Part shown: in pieces, positions 31,641 through 42,493 of the stretch | Numbering within the stretch: position 1 is the first letter of the stretch | Layout of the letters: every line of letters begins with the position of its first letter | Assembly: GCA_030407315.1 (NCBI GenBank) | Contig: JALQPE010002111.1 | Coordinates: 1 to 64,000 of the forward strand | DNA: 64,000 nt | Origin: Asparagopsis taxiformis | Lineage: Eukaryota > Rhodophyta > Florideophyceae > Bonnemaisoniales > Bonnemaisoniaceae | Direction: 5' to 3' | Position numbers and translations under genes: made by a program | The notes under the pieces: model-generated | Told to the model about the DNA's origin: nothing | Databases searched by the model: none | Seen by the model: the letters and a program-made list of their open reading frames with translations, nothing else

Positions 31641-32901
31641 CAGGACCGAACTGCTTCCCTTTGCGCTGCTCAGTGTCCTCCAATTGTCGTTCGATAACGA
31701 ACTGAACGATTTGATGCTGTACCATATGTGTCCGAAGAAGGGTTTCGAGCGCTGGGTTATGCCCGATCTTTGTCAATGCGTCTGCGGGGTTGTCAGCAGA
31801 GCCAATCGACGCTATTTTAGAGATTGTTTTGTCATTATAAGCCTCGCGAGCGGCTGCAATGTCGGCCATTAATCGTTTCTTGGCTGTGTATTTGGTGCGA
31901 GTAGGAACGTCGAATAATGCTTTCGAGTCGGTCAGCATGATCATCTGGATCTTCATTCCAGTTATTGTTTCGATGTCGTGCCGTAGGATGTATCCGGCAT
32001 CGAAGCCAGCTGAAAAAGCTAGAGTTTCTCCAGCCATACTGGAACGGACGATTCTTTTGATCTTGACGGACGCGAAGTGTAGGATACTGCAGTGATTGGA
32101 TGCGTCCGATAGTAATATGATATATCCGAGTTGTGAGCGATAGTCATTCCGATTGTTGAAGCTCGAGTCAGTATATATATGCAAGCGAAGAGTTTGCATG
32201 TCCAGTTTGGGGTAATGTAGCGTTAGATCTTGGCTATTCCGTAGATGTTTAATAATTCGATTTGAGTCGCGGATTCCATCAGGCCCGAAGTTCTTTTCGG
32301 TGACCTGCGCCATCATTGAGACGGCGCATGAAATATCCGGGCGCGTATTGGATACCCATGCTAATTTGTGCCTCATCGATCTGAATGTGGAAAAATTCGC
32401 GTCGTGAGCCAAGAGTCTCAATCTGCTTATGTAGCGAGATTGCGATATGGTGCGTAAGTTTGGGTCCGAGGTGTGGCATTGGAGTCCAGTGAAAGTGAAG
32501 CTAGTTTGGTCGTTTGTCTTCATGTCGAGTTTCTCCTTCATCATCCGCTGAAGTTCGGGTCTGTCGGAAGGTAGGGATGGTTGAAGTAAGTCGTCTACAT
32601 ACGCGCCAGACATTGATATCAGTCTGTTACCGATCTTGCGGAAGAAGAAAGAAAAATCTCCCGCGAGCTGTTTCATTCGAAGTTCATTCAGGTGGAACTT
32701 CGTGACGGTCTCATGCCAGTAGTCGCCAGAGTCCGTTAGTCCATATAAGGGTAGGATGATTTCTAGGAGCTCATTTTGTGCAAGGTCTAGGATGTCGGGG
32801 CGGGTGAACACTTGGCGTTGTAACTTGACGCCAGCTTGAAGATAAGCTTGTGTCACATCCGAGGACCATATGTCAAAAACCATTATGGTAGTGATTGCCA
32901 T
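31641..32901 (-). pseudogene. Copia reverse transcriptase (partial) and RNase H
   Basis: Contains the copia RT segments DVTQAYLQAGV, LYGLTDSGDYWHET and the catalytic box GAYVDDLLQ, then an RNase H with YTDSSFNNR, SSMAGETLAFSAGFD and LTDSKALFD, ending ENPADALTK-like (SADNPADALTK). The frame runs from about 32901 to the 3' LTR. The RT N-terminus lies in another frame at 32989-33423, so a break falls near 32900-32990. The stop lies inside the LTR edge. Confidence 0.8.
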
Positions 32902-32988
32902 TAATAGCCTGACTGAAGAATGTCGGAGAGTTGTGGAATTGTGAACTACTATCTTCTTGTCCCGGTCTCTTTATCCACCGAGCACGAG

Positions 32989-33789
32989 TCAGGCTTTGTA
33001 CTTCGTTACTCCGTCGTTCTCTTTGATGGTCATAACGAATCTGGACGTTATGACGTTTGGTTTCTCCCCGCTGTTCTCTATTTCTTCTTTGAGTACGATA
33101 CGGAAAGTGCCCTTTTCGATTAAGCCCAGAAGCTCATTGCGTTTTGCGTCATCGAAGAGGTGTTCGCGTGGATCACCTGTGGGTACGATCTCGGCATGCA
33201 TTGTCGCAGAACATGGTTGGTGCCGGTCGGCATATCCAATCGACTTAGGATTGTCCATTCGATTGAATGGTTCTGGTTTAACTTGAGCGAGATTAAACGG
33301 CTTAGGTCCTTTGGGGTCTCCAACGTGAACTCGGAGGTGTTTCCAATTTGTTTCAGCCACGAGATGCGGTCCTGTAAAAGCTTTGACACGTTCGCGATAA
33401 ACGTAAACATAATCTCCAGGCATTATGTCATATTTTGCTGAAGGTGGCGGGCACTTCGATATTCCGAGATGGATTTTGTTACGGGCAACAATTTTCTCGT
33501 ATTATTTCCTGGCGGCGATCATTGCACGCAAGCGGTTTTTGTGCGTCGGATAATCTCGCGGTGATATTTTCGGAAGTCGTGGCATTACGCCGAACACTAG
33601 GAGAGACGGGACGAGACCTTCGGGCCCTGCAGTGTCGTTCATCGCCTTGACGGAGATCGCGAGTAGTGTAGCGTCGTCAACTGATGGGAAGTCAGCTTTC
33701 ACTTTTCGATAGATATTTCGCGAGGTGTGATGGTACTTTTCGCCTGCACCAAGCGAGTTGTGACTCTCGGTGCCGGTGTTGCGAAGCAC
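32989..33789 (-). pseudogene. Copia integrase C-terminal part and RT N-terminus, frame-broken
   Basis: Two minus-strand frames. The first (33502-33789) reads an integrase tail with HNSLGAGEKYHH and SLLVFGVMPRLP. The second (32989-33423) reads a linker with PGDYVYVYRE and then EKGTFRIVLKEEI and SRFVMTIKEND, the usual start of copia RT. Frame changes lie at about 33430-33500 and 33790. Confidence 0.65.
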
Positions 33790-33802
33790 AATGTCTTGTA
33801 CT

Positions 33803-34777
33803 TCACAGGCGTACTTCCATTCCGCTCTGAAAAAACACTGAACCTTGGTCCGTTAGCATAGATTCCGGATAACCCACATACATTGTGGACCAGTTCCGCA
33901 AAAATGCGTTCCAAACGGATGTCACATCGATTTTGTCCAGTATGCACGCGGCGCTAAACCGGGTCGCTGCATCGATCATGTGTAGGACGGGTGTCTGCTT
34001 TCCATTTCTGGTTGGTAGATACATGATGTCGAGGAGTAGCTCCTGGTTAAAGCGGATCTTACCTTCGTCGAGTATGCGGAATGTGGTCGGTCGATTTGCA
34101 AAACGTATACACTGTTCGTAATTATCGGTGATCTCTTGTAATATTTCCTTGGTATCGGGCGACATTTCTTCCGTTTTGGCGCGTCGAAGAAGGTCATAAA
34201 GCTTGCGTACGCTGGGATGCAGGAGATGTTGATGGAGTCTGGTGAGCTGTGCCTTGGTGAATAGCACACTCGAGATTGGTTTCCAGCATAGATATCCCTG
34301 TCCTCCTCGGCGCGTGACAGGCATCTGCCAATTTCCGGATGCACACTGTAGCGTGTTGTTCACAGATAGGAATTGCAGATCATGTTTGTCCATGAAGTTG
34401 ATGCCCATTAATAACGGTATGTCTTCTTGGACAACGTCTACAGTCATGCGAAGTGTTTCGCCCGGGGTGGGGATGAGGATGCTGATCCTTCCAAGTGGCA
34501 TGGTGGTCAACGATGCGAAACGGAACTTTGCGAATGATATCGTCGGTCGGTATGGTATCCCGTTCTCGGCGCAATATAATCGAGCTTGTGCTTCGCCAAA
34601 AACTGAGCACAGTGCTCCCGTGTCTATGAGTGCTCCCAAGAATTTGTTTTCGTCATGATTTGCGATCGTGCTTCGCAATTTCCAAGTAGATAGTGGTGTC
34701 ATACCGCCTGGCGGTCCTCTCAATCTGAGCCGTGTCGCTTCCCTATTGGGTACCCACTTAAGGGATGTGCCAATCAC
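33803..34777 (-). pseudogene. Copia protease and integrase N-terminal/core
   Basis: Contains an aspartic protease motif ALIDTGALCSVFG, a GAG-pre-integrase-like segment (LTRLHQHLLHPSVRKLYDLL) and the integrase core with LLLDIMYLPTRNGKQ and MLTDQGSVF, giving two of three catalytic acids. The frame breaks near 33800. Upstream it is cut off from gag by an insertion of about 505 bp. Confidence 0.75.
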
Positions 34778-34779
34778 AA

Positions 34780-35285
34780 GGCACCAGCCAACTGGGCGTG
34801 TTTCCTGTAGTTGGGACTAGCGCAAGGCCGTAAACACCCTATTCGGGCCTATCGGCCCCGGCCAAGACCCCACAAGGGACAAATTTCTAACTTAAGCTAA
34901 CCAGCTGTACATTACAATGTAAGCCTAACTGGCAATAACCTCGCGGGTAGGCGAGTGCCGTTAACTGGGCTCTGGTTGGTCAATAACTGGATATTTATTC
35001 CTAGCCACTAACCCTAGCTTACAGTAGACTTAGTATAAATACGCCACTGGAATAGCCAGTAGGAACGGTTTCTAGAGTAACGTAAACTCAAGTGGAATTA
35101 CGACCCACTGGAACAGTGTTCGCATACCTATTGTTCAACCCCTCTCCGGGAAAACCTTAGGGTTAGCCAACAGCTCGACGGATTACGTCACTTTGCTCCA
35201 TTAATACGCACCTTGCGTGAGCGCTATAATCGCATAACCCCCTCCGGGTAGCGATACCTTCTCTCATACGAGGTTACCGGCTGGG
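34780..35285. mobile_element. ~505-bp insertion of unknown type within the copia body
   Basis: Non-coding block between gag and protease, where a continuous polyprotein is expected. Its ends carry related inverted words (CACCAGCCAACT on the left; ACCCAGCCGGT reading inward from the right). Possible flanking duplication CCTT(G/A)T. It could be a small DNA element or a solo LTR of another family. Boundaries are approximate. Confidence 0.35.
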
Positions 35286-36585
35286 TACGTTATAAGGTTC
35301 ACCTGCTCTTCCATCTCCTCTACCGAGGCTCGGGACACCTGTCGGGTGATTTGCCGCTCTAGCAGATTTTCTACCTGCTACAAGTGGGACGTGTTGTTCC
35401 CTTTGCGTCAGATGTGTCGGTTTTCGTTTTTTGTATCGTGAGTTAAGTCTGAATCTGGGCATGAGATTGAAATATTCGATAAAATATGATCCATGGTTTG
35501 GTGGCGGTTCCGGAAGTGGACGGCCGGTTTGTTCACTGCTTTGAGTTTGCTTCGAGTCGCTGTTGTCTTGCGGGTCGTGTGAGGGTACCATTGCGTTGGT
35601 ACCTGCATCATTTGATGCATTGTCAGCTATGGGCGGGGGGAGGGGTCCTCACTTGTACTTCCCCCTTTCAAAAAGGGTGGTCATTCTTAGCGTCAGTGAC
35701 AACCTGATTGAATATTTCGGTTGCACAGGCTTTCGCGTCATCTTCAGTGTATAGCACACTGTTCAGGAGTTCCAATTGACCGTTTTCGTCACTGTTCTCG
35801 TCGATTTTGGTGCCATGTGCACAAGCGTTCAAGTATTCATGATACTGATCTTCATGCTGCACAATTTCTCCTAGTATTTCTTCAAATACTGTGAGTGGTT
35901 CGGTGTCAGACTTCTCGCTTAAGCGCGCGCGGACAACGTCGGCTAGGGTTCGATCCTTTTTTTGCATTCTTCTCGCCAGTGTCCAATTTTTCCGCAATAA
36001 TGACAGCGAGTGCGGGACTTTCCGGCAGCTATCTGCTCCGGTGAACGTCTATTGTTCCGGGTCGAACTGTGCGATCTATGAGTAGGTCGGTTTCCGTGCC
36101 GATGAGGGATTGGATTTCCGGTTCCTCTCCTTCCATGATTCTGCGGATCGTTAACGCCGTACGTGGAGCCGTAATGAAGCGGAAAGGCGGCCATGTTCTT
36201 CGCTTCTTCCGAGGATAGGTGCTCACCTGTTGTCCTGAGGGTTGATTTCTCAACGTGTAGGTTGGCGGCGGTGCATAACATCGTATAGAAACTGGAATAC
36301 GCGAGGATAGGATTGGCAGAACGATTGGTGATTACGTTCGCGGCCCACGCTTCGTACTTAACAATTTGCTCAAGGGTGAGTATTTTGTACTCGTCACTGC
36401 GGCATATTATCCCACATTTTGGCAGGGTCTCAGTCAGCCTTTTGTGAACAATTCGCAGAGCTTCAATGTCATTGCATCCTTTCTCGCTGCGAATAGAGCT
36501 CATAGTAATGCTGTTAACGTAAGACTGCGCTTGACTCTGGTGGTGTAAGGTATCGAATTGATCCTTCAATTCTGGGGGTTAAGGC
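35286..36585 (-). pseudogene. Copia gag C-terminal half with zinc knuckle
   Basis: Frame at 35943-36569 reads a UBN2-like gag helix region starting ELKDQFDTLHHQS and ending CHYCGKIGHWREEC, a CX2CX4HX4C zinc knuckle. Coding-like sequence continues in other frames (35668-35997 and 35274-35620), so at least two frame breaks are present. Upstream it is interrupted by the TGTAAG-rich insertion. Confidence 0.7.
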
Positions 36586-37328
36586 ACAAATTGGGAGGTG
36601 TTCCGGTCGAAGGTGCCTCCGAATCCCTGAGGTGGGGAGCGGAGGGTAGTTTATACAGACTAGGTGGTAGCTCTAGGAGGGGTAAAATGAAGGGTAACTA
36701 CGAGGAGCTACGAGGAGTAGGTATCGGGAGATCAACCAATAGGAGAGGAGAATGGGAGATATTGTTGGTGGTGGCGGATCTGGAAACGGTCATGAGGCGA
36801 GTGTGACACGGAGGGCCACGTGTAAGAGTCCAGCAATGTCACACGTGTAAGAGGTTGGCAGGAACCCCTGACACGTGGAAACCTGGAGCCGGGCGCGACC
36901 GGGCCCCGCAGGGTGGCTTATATTGTAAGCTTACGTTGTAAGCTTACAGTTGAAATTTCATTGAAAAAACGAGGTTTCCGTCAGTTACAGTTGTAAGTTA
37001 CCTGTCATACGGGCGTATGGGTGTAAGTAACCCTGTAAGTGGGGCGAAAGTGGCTGAAAAAGCCATGTAATCTTGTAAGTAACCGAGGCAGTCACATGAC
37101 AGGTGTTGTAAGTGTATCATAACATGTAAGTAGCCTACTCAAGTGTCTCCTAGGTGGTGTAAGGTATATGGAAAGCTGTAAGTAGCCTCGTAGGAGTGGT
37201 TACTGTAAGCTTCCCTTGTAGTTGGGAGCTTTGGTCTCTGTGGAATGTTATTATCTTATTGGTTGGTCGGGGTATGGTGTTGTAAGAACAGGAATCTAGT
37301 GTTTACCATGAGGTCTAGAGGACTGATC
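36585..37328. mobile_element. ~740-bp non-coding insertion with repeated TGTAAG
   Basis: Splits gag between codons reading FRLLM and PPELKDQ. It contains about 14 copies of TGTAAG, all in plus orientation (for example 36822, 36845, 36924, 37035, 37074, 37106, 37280), two of them in palindromic TGTAAGCTTAC(A/G). Ends: TTAAGGCAC at the left, CCCTTACAT at the right, imperfect inverted termini, possibly with a TTA target duplication as in PIF/Harbinger elements. Family assignment is unproven. Confidence 0.5.
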
Positions 37329-38427
37329 CCTTACATCAATAGTCTAAATGCTTCGGGCAAGTTCATAATGTTTCCTTGAATACGTTCGAAGTAGAACCTT
37401 TGGCGTCTCCATCCAAGCAATCCCAAAGCACATCAGTTGCTTCATCTATGGGCAGTCCCTGTTGAATACAGGCGGCTTCAAACGTTTTCGACATTGTGTA
37501 GAAGTCGATGCCACTATCGGGAGCTCCGGTAAAACCTTTATCCTTGACCATGAGTGCAACGCGGCTTTTATTGCCTACAAGGTCGTACTGAGGGTGACCT
37601 GATTCGGTACGATCTTTGGTTTGGCGGTTTGGTCCACTGCTGCGATTCTTCGGCGCGTACGCGTTTTCGTCTGATTCGTCACTGGATGATAGTTCGCTGT
37701 CGTCGTCTTCCGGTGGTCGGTGGGACAATTTCCTTTCGGAATTCGAATTCTTGTTCGAGTTTCTAGGATTATCCTTTTCAGGCGTGTCGATTGGCGTCAC
37801 TACGCACTCAGGATGAGAGAGCGAGATGGCTGGCGATGCAGAATCGTGTATATCGTCCTCTATTACGGCCTTTTGACGTGCGCTTGAACGTCGTTGACAG
37901 GATCTCGACTGTTCTCTGATGGCCGGGGACTCGGAAGCGGTTGCCTCTGATGCCCTTTCCAGCGCATTGGGTGCGCTACTGTTCATTCTCGGTCTTTCGG
38001 AAAGTGACCTGTATCTGACTGTAACCTTTTCGTTAGAATCTGATCCAGGAGTGAATATCATGTCCAGAACGGCTTTGACAATCAGATATCCTTTTCCACT
38101 GCGGATCTCTGCTACAACCATTAGCAAGAAGTTCATCAAAATGTAAAATAGTTTCTTCTCCTCTAATACAGCTTCGTCGCATAGCAAGTCTGCAGTTAGG
38201 TCATTCAAAAGCTCTTTCTTACTTTCTTTGGGTGACGCTTCTCCTTGCAAGACCTTTTTCATCACAAATATTATGTAGTCTACGACTTTTGAGTCACAGT
38301 CGATAACTTCCAGCTCAGAAATGCATTATTTTGCCATCGGATGGTCGCAAAAATTCTCACCGTCGATCATGAGATACTTCGCATCCCTTGTTCCTGGGGC
38401 AGGGGCAACATACGCTTTGGATGCCAT
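37329..38427 (-). pseudogene. Copia gag N-terminal half
   Basis: The ATG at 38427 reads MASKAYVAPAPGTRDAKYLM, then a TAA about 36 codons in; the frame stays open afterwards to 37363 with a Ser/Glu/Asp-rich region and a helical end. A further frame change near 37365 is needed to reach FRLLM before the insertion. Confidence 0.6.
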
Positions 38428-38832
38428 TTTTCCAGATTATGTCCGACCATTTGACTTCCAATTTGCGAGGTTGATATTCCTTTCCAATATTTAGTAGCTC
38501 AGTTGAGTATACTGAAAAGAGTTACCGGGTTCGTTTTCCCACGGTTGAGTCAACTTGGTTCCAATTAAACCCTTTTCTTCCTTAAAACTTCGAAGTGATG
38601 GGAAAGTTGTTTTTCGACCAGGCAGAGCAGGTTCTGCTTCCTCCAGTCGAAGGATGATAAAAGAAGGTGCTATGACACTCAGGGGCAAGTGTATAGAGTA
38701 GTGATAGATTCCTGGAATGTGGGGGGACACTCCTAGGTGTTTGGTGCTTCCTTGGAAACAGTATCTCCCTTGGGAGATGTCTCGCCTTGGCGAAACGCTC
38801 TACGTCGCGTGACGGAGACTTTTCGAAAGTTC

Positions 38833-39156
38833 TGATACTTCTCGGTTGGTGTTGCAAATGAAAATGTCTTGATTTTGTTCTCTGCTTTAGCTCTCGTAAG
38901 TTGCTTGTGAGCTACGCGTTAAATACTATTTGAAACTCGGAAGCGAGCGTCTTTGGGATCTAATCTATGTCCAATACTGTTTGATCCTTTGGACTGTCGT
39001 GGACTGTCGCGAATACAATCTGAAGTGCTTGAAGATTGTGTCTGCGAGTCTATGTCGCTGTCTCTCCCCTTGAAGATAGTGTGTTGGGGTTGACATTGTG
39101 TCAAAGTACTGTAGGCAGTGAGTGTCGTGCCAATATGATGATCTTGGAAACCATCA
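38833..39156 (-). repeat. Copia 5' LTR
   Basis: 324 bp, about 10 differences from 31303-31626. The primer-binding region should start just inside, at GAACTTTCGAAAAG on the minus strand; I cannot match it to a tRNA. Confidence 0.93.
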
Positions 39157-39415
39157 GTTTTCTTGCTTGGAATAACAACGGAGCACTCCATGGAATGGAT
39201 GTGCGACGAAAAAATTGTTGAAGCATGGAAGTCATGGATTTTGTTTTGAGTGTATGTGCGGAAAGGTGACGATGCTTGTAACGGTTGATACCAAGTTGAT
39301 ACATGGGTATGTTTAGCATGCGTCATGTTGCGTGGCACTTGATTGTGGAAATGCCGACAAAGGACGAGCGCTTCCGTGCAGAGGTCAATTGTCCTGTGCG
39401 AAAACTGGAAAAAAT

Positions 39416-39518
39416 TGGATCTGCCGGGCTTCGATCCCGGTACCTCTCGCACATCAGAAACGTCTACCAGATTAGACATGTTGCTAAGCGAGCACTCTAC
39501 CAATTGAGCTACAGACCC
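39416..39518 (-). tRNA. tRNA-Ala(AGC) with 30-nt intron
   Basis: Minus strand folds as a full cloverleaf: acceptor GGGTCTG/CAGATCC with the G3-U70 pair that defines alanine identity, D-arm GCTC/GAGT, anticodon stem CTCGC/GCGAG with loop TTAGCA(intron)T, T-arm CCGGG-ATCGAAG-CCCGG and discriminator A. The intron (39452-39481) lies one base 3' of the anticodon, the canonical nuclear position. A T6 run just after the 3' end is a Pol III terminator. CCA is not encoded. Confidence 0.95.
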
Positions 39519-40386
39519 ATTTCCTGACCATCCGGACAGTTTCACCATTATTGAATTTTTTCCCACATTCCAAATCCAAATCCTGAATGCACTATCGGAT
39601 ACACCCGTTATAAACCCATGGATTCCAGATATGATCCTTAAATAACTGAGCTATTCGGTAAAAAATCGCCGTACCTCGTCCTATTTGCAGTATACAAGGG
39701 AAGGAACTGTGGGCATGGGAAACAACGCGCTGCCGAGGAGCATAGTACATTTATGCCATCGAGATCAATCCTTTTCTGCCCCCCGATCGATACCTATCTC
39801 CGTCACTACAAACTGGTTCCCTGCGCGCATTGCGCTCGTCCGACGCACCGCACATAGCGCAAACGCCATTTATTCAATCGCTGCGCGTCCATGAACACGA
39901 CACCACGAGTTTCTCACGCAAGTCGAAGCAATTTGTATCCCGATTCGCGAGACAGGAGACATACCATTAGCATTGCTTCTATGATCATGCCATCAAATGA
40001 CTGGGCACCGTCGTGTATTGCAGATAAATATACTCGGCTGCCCATCAGCTGTCTGTAGAAACGCTGATACGAGGAGAGCCAGTTTCCACACCCATTGTAT
40101 GATGTATATGTGTCGTCCTACACTGTGAGGGTTATTCGTCCATTCACCGGTGGTGGGTGCGCCATGTTTCGTCTGCAATCCGCCGCGCATTTCTGCTCCC
40201 GATCGTTGCCCATATGCATCGGACACGTAGGAATTCGTGCACACTCCGAGTAACTTGTCGTTTCAATACCGCTTTATATACTTTGTACGCAAATTAGCGT
40301 CATGAACAACACGGTCTCCGTCCTCCGATCCGTAGCTTTGCAGCGCGTCTCGGCTCACATTTCTTCCATCATTTCAACCAGAACAA
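39519..40386. other. Intergenic with TATA-like box
   Basis: No supported gene. CTTTATATACTTT at about 40272-40284 lies about 105 bp before the ATG of the next gene and is a good TATA-box candidate. Confidence 0.45.
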
Positions 40387-41382
40387 ATGGTACCCAAGCG
40401 AATCGTCGCCGTTTCCGTCCTCCTGCTTGTTGCGCTCCCTTCGTTTGCCAAGATCATCCCAATCATTAGCGCTGGTAACAATACAACGCTAGCGATAAAT
40501 CGCGTGAACAATCACACGTCTAGTTCCGCCATTCATCGAGATTCATCGGGCTACGAGACACATCGCAAACAAAATGCGACACAGCTGCGTCAAGGAATCA
40601 CTTTTGCCCCACCAACTGCCGCAAAGATTCTTCGGATTATATTCCCTTCACCGTCGCCATTCGCACAACCAACGTTTACTCCAGTTGCTAAACCACCACT
40701 GCCAACTATATTCCCTTCAGTATCACCTGTAACGCCGCCAACATTGGCTGTGGCTACTACTGCACCGCCACCAACCATATTTCCATCTGCATCGCCGATG
40801 ATACAACCAACGTTGTCTCCGCCAACATCAACATTGCCAAAACCATCTACATCATCGATGATGACTCCCTCAGTTGCCTTTTCTCCGAGACTACCCGATT
40901 TGGAGGCAGAGAAAAAATTTGGACCACAGAAGCAGGCTGTGCAAAACACAGAAAACAAGGAAGAAGTCTGTACACTACAGTTAACGCGGTTAACACGAGA
41001 GGTTCAATTGGCACGCATGCAACGAACAGCGGCAGAAAGGAGGTTTGGTGTAGCTGAAAATAACCTGATGGAAGTTTCACAAGACGTAAGACGGATCCTA
41101 TCAGGGATCCGAGCGACGAGAGCTGCGTTACTTTCCCGTCCAAATAGTGCAGCATTACGTAGACGACTACGCAATCTACGTCGCGGGCTCCGCTTGGCGT
41201 TACGACGTCGAAATGCGGCGGTCAAATTTCGAAACGTCACACGAGCGGTTTATGAAGATGCTTTGCGGAGGGAGGATGTTGCCGTTGGACAAGTTGAGAG
41301 TGTTGAGAACACGCTTGAATCCGTTCGAGAAACATTGGTGTCGCTCCGCGCGTTGTATTTGCAATGTCTGCAGGAAACCTGA
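40387..41382 (+). CDS. Secreted Thr/Pro-rich coiled-coil protein, paralogue 1
   Basis: 331 codons from an ATG. Residues 1-21 form a clear signal peptide (MVPKRIVAVSVLLLVALPSFA). Next comes a Thr/Pro/Ser-rich region of about 140 residues with loose repeats (PTIFPSxSPxxxPT), probably extended and glycosylated. The last ~150 residues are Arg/Glu/Leu-rich and predicted coiled coil, ending VSLRALYLQC. It shares the GPQ-x6-N-x-ENKEE-x-C start and the NTLESVRE/TLESVRD end with paralogue 2, but the first conserved Cys is Phe here (KKFGPQ). Function unknown. Likely wall or extracellular-matrix associated, inferred from composition only. Confidence 0.8.
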   Translation: MVPKRIVAVSVLLLVALPSFAKIIPIISAGNNTTLAINRVNNHTSSSAIHRDSSGYETHRKQNATQLRQGITFAPPTAAKILRIIFPSPSPFAQPTFTPVAKPPLPTIFPSVSPVTPPTLAVATTAPPPTIFPSASPMIQPTLSPPTSTLPKPSTSSMMTPSVAFSPRLPDLEAEKKFGPQKQAVQNTENKEEVCTLQLTRLTREVQLARMQRTAAERRFGVAENNLMEVSQDVRRILSGIRATRAALLSRPNSAALRRRLRNLRRGLRLALRRRNAAVKFRNVTRAVYEDALRREDVAVGQVESVENTLESVRETLVSLRALYLQCLQET

Positions 41383-42493
41383 CTTGTAGGTCGCGACTTG
41401 TTTGTATGAGATTACAGAGGTGGGGTCGCTGTATTGGCGCGAGAAGGGGGCATCTTGGACCAATCAAACGCTGTGATAATGCAGTCGACGTCACGTGACA
41501 CGGACTGCATCATGTTCGTTTTCACTGCGTGACATATAAATATCTACAGATCGTTTCTACGTGCGCCTACATCGTCTCCTCCCTCCACTGTGGGATAAAT
41601 CCCTAATCCTCGTACAACCACAAAGTCACACCGGACATGTGGTACAATGGTTTTGTACATCCACCGCCCATGTATATCAGCACTCTGCGCCATTAATGAC
41701 ACATATCAGAGAATCATGTGTCTTCGAAACAAATCCGAGCGACCATCGACTCGGTCTAAGAGATAGTGGTAAAGCCATCTTGTTCATAGATTGCCACCAT
41801 GTGTATATTGATTGTCGTTAAGCTCATCGACTGTATTCACAATTGACGACATATAGCATGCTTTCGTGAATGCCTCCATATCAGATCAAGCGATGGAGAG
41901 ACTTGTTGCGATCATTTCCATTCTACATTTCCAGCTTAATGCTCAATCTCCACAATGATTCAAGCAGCAAACAGACAGCCACCATTCGCCATAATATATG
42001 ACCAAAACTTTCCCCTCCAATTTCCGAGGCCGCCTCTTCTGTACTCTCGTCCCGATTCATACCCGTCAGTTGTGTTCGTAAACGTCAGATATTTCGAATT
42101 TTCCCCCAGTCATTGGCTAATACTAGAGAACACCCCTGCACTTCATGCCCAGATCCTTGATTTCTCTCCCCGTATAAACAGTTTAGGTATATCTGTAGGT
42201 TAATCAGATCCACGAAAGTTCGGAATAGCTCTCGCAATCAACGCTTCCGAATCCCTGTGCGGACCTCGTTGCGTAAGCAGGCCTGCAAGTATACAAAATC
42301 AGGGCACCAGCAAGCGAGGAATCTCATATCACATGAGAGGACATTGGTTTCCTCAGAATAGAGGTCTGCTGTTGTTCAGCGCAGATGTTAAATCATAAGT
42401 GGCTTTCTTTCACCAGGTTTTCTTAGCCATGTTTCATCGCTTTGATAGGCATTGGGCGGATCCTTCTATCTCTCATCGGGTCTTGCTCACAAG
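41383..42493. other. Intergenic
   Basis: No supported gene. TATA-like sequences CATATAAATATC (about 41530) and CGTATAAACAG (about 42171) are present; the latter lies about 320 bp before the next ATG. Confidence 0.4.

Larger units (their letters stand above)
31303..39156 (-). mobile_element. Ty1/copia LTR retrotransposon, decayed, with nested insertions
   Basis: Two 324-bp LTRs bracket gag, protease, integrase, RT and RNase H in copia order on the minus strand. The polypurine tract AAAAAAGGGGCATG precedes the 3' LTR (31627-31640 complemented). The LTRs differ at about 10 of 324 positions by eye count (~3%), so insertion is not very recent. Several stops and frame breaks, plus insertions at about 34780-35285 and 36585-37328, make it non-autonomous. 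The flanking 5-mers TACAC (left) and GTTTT (right) do not match, so no target-site duplication is visible. Confidence 0.9.

Noticed and set aside
38919..39566. 215-codon minus-strand ORF
   Set aside because: Translates through the tRNA-Ala gene and the copia LTR.
41561..41821. 86-codon plus-strand ORF after a TATA-like motif
   Set aside because: Begins at a non-ATG codon and shows no signal peptide or similarity to the neighbouring family; not convincing as a gene.
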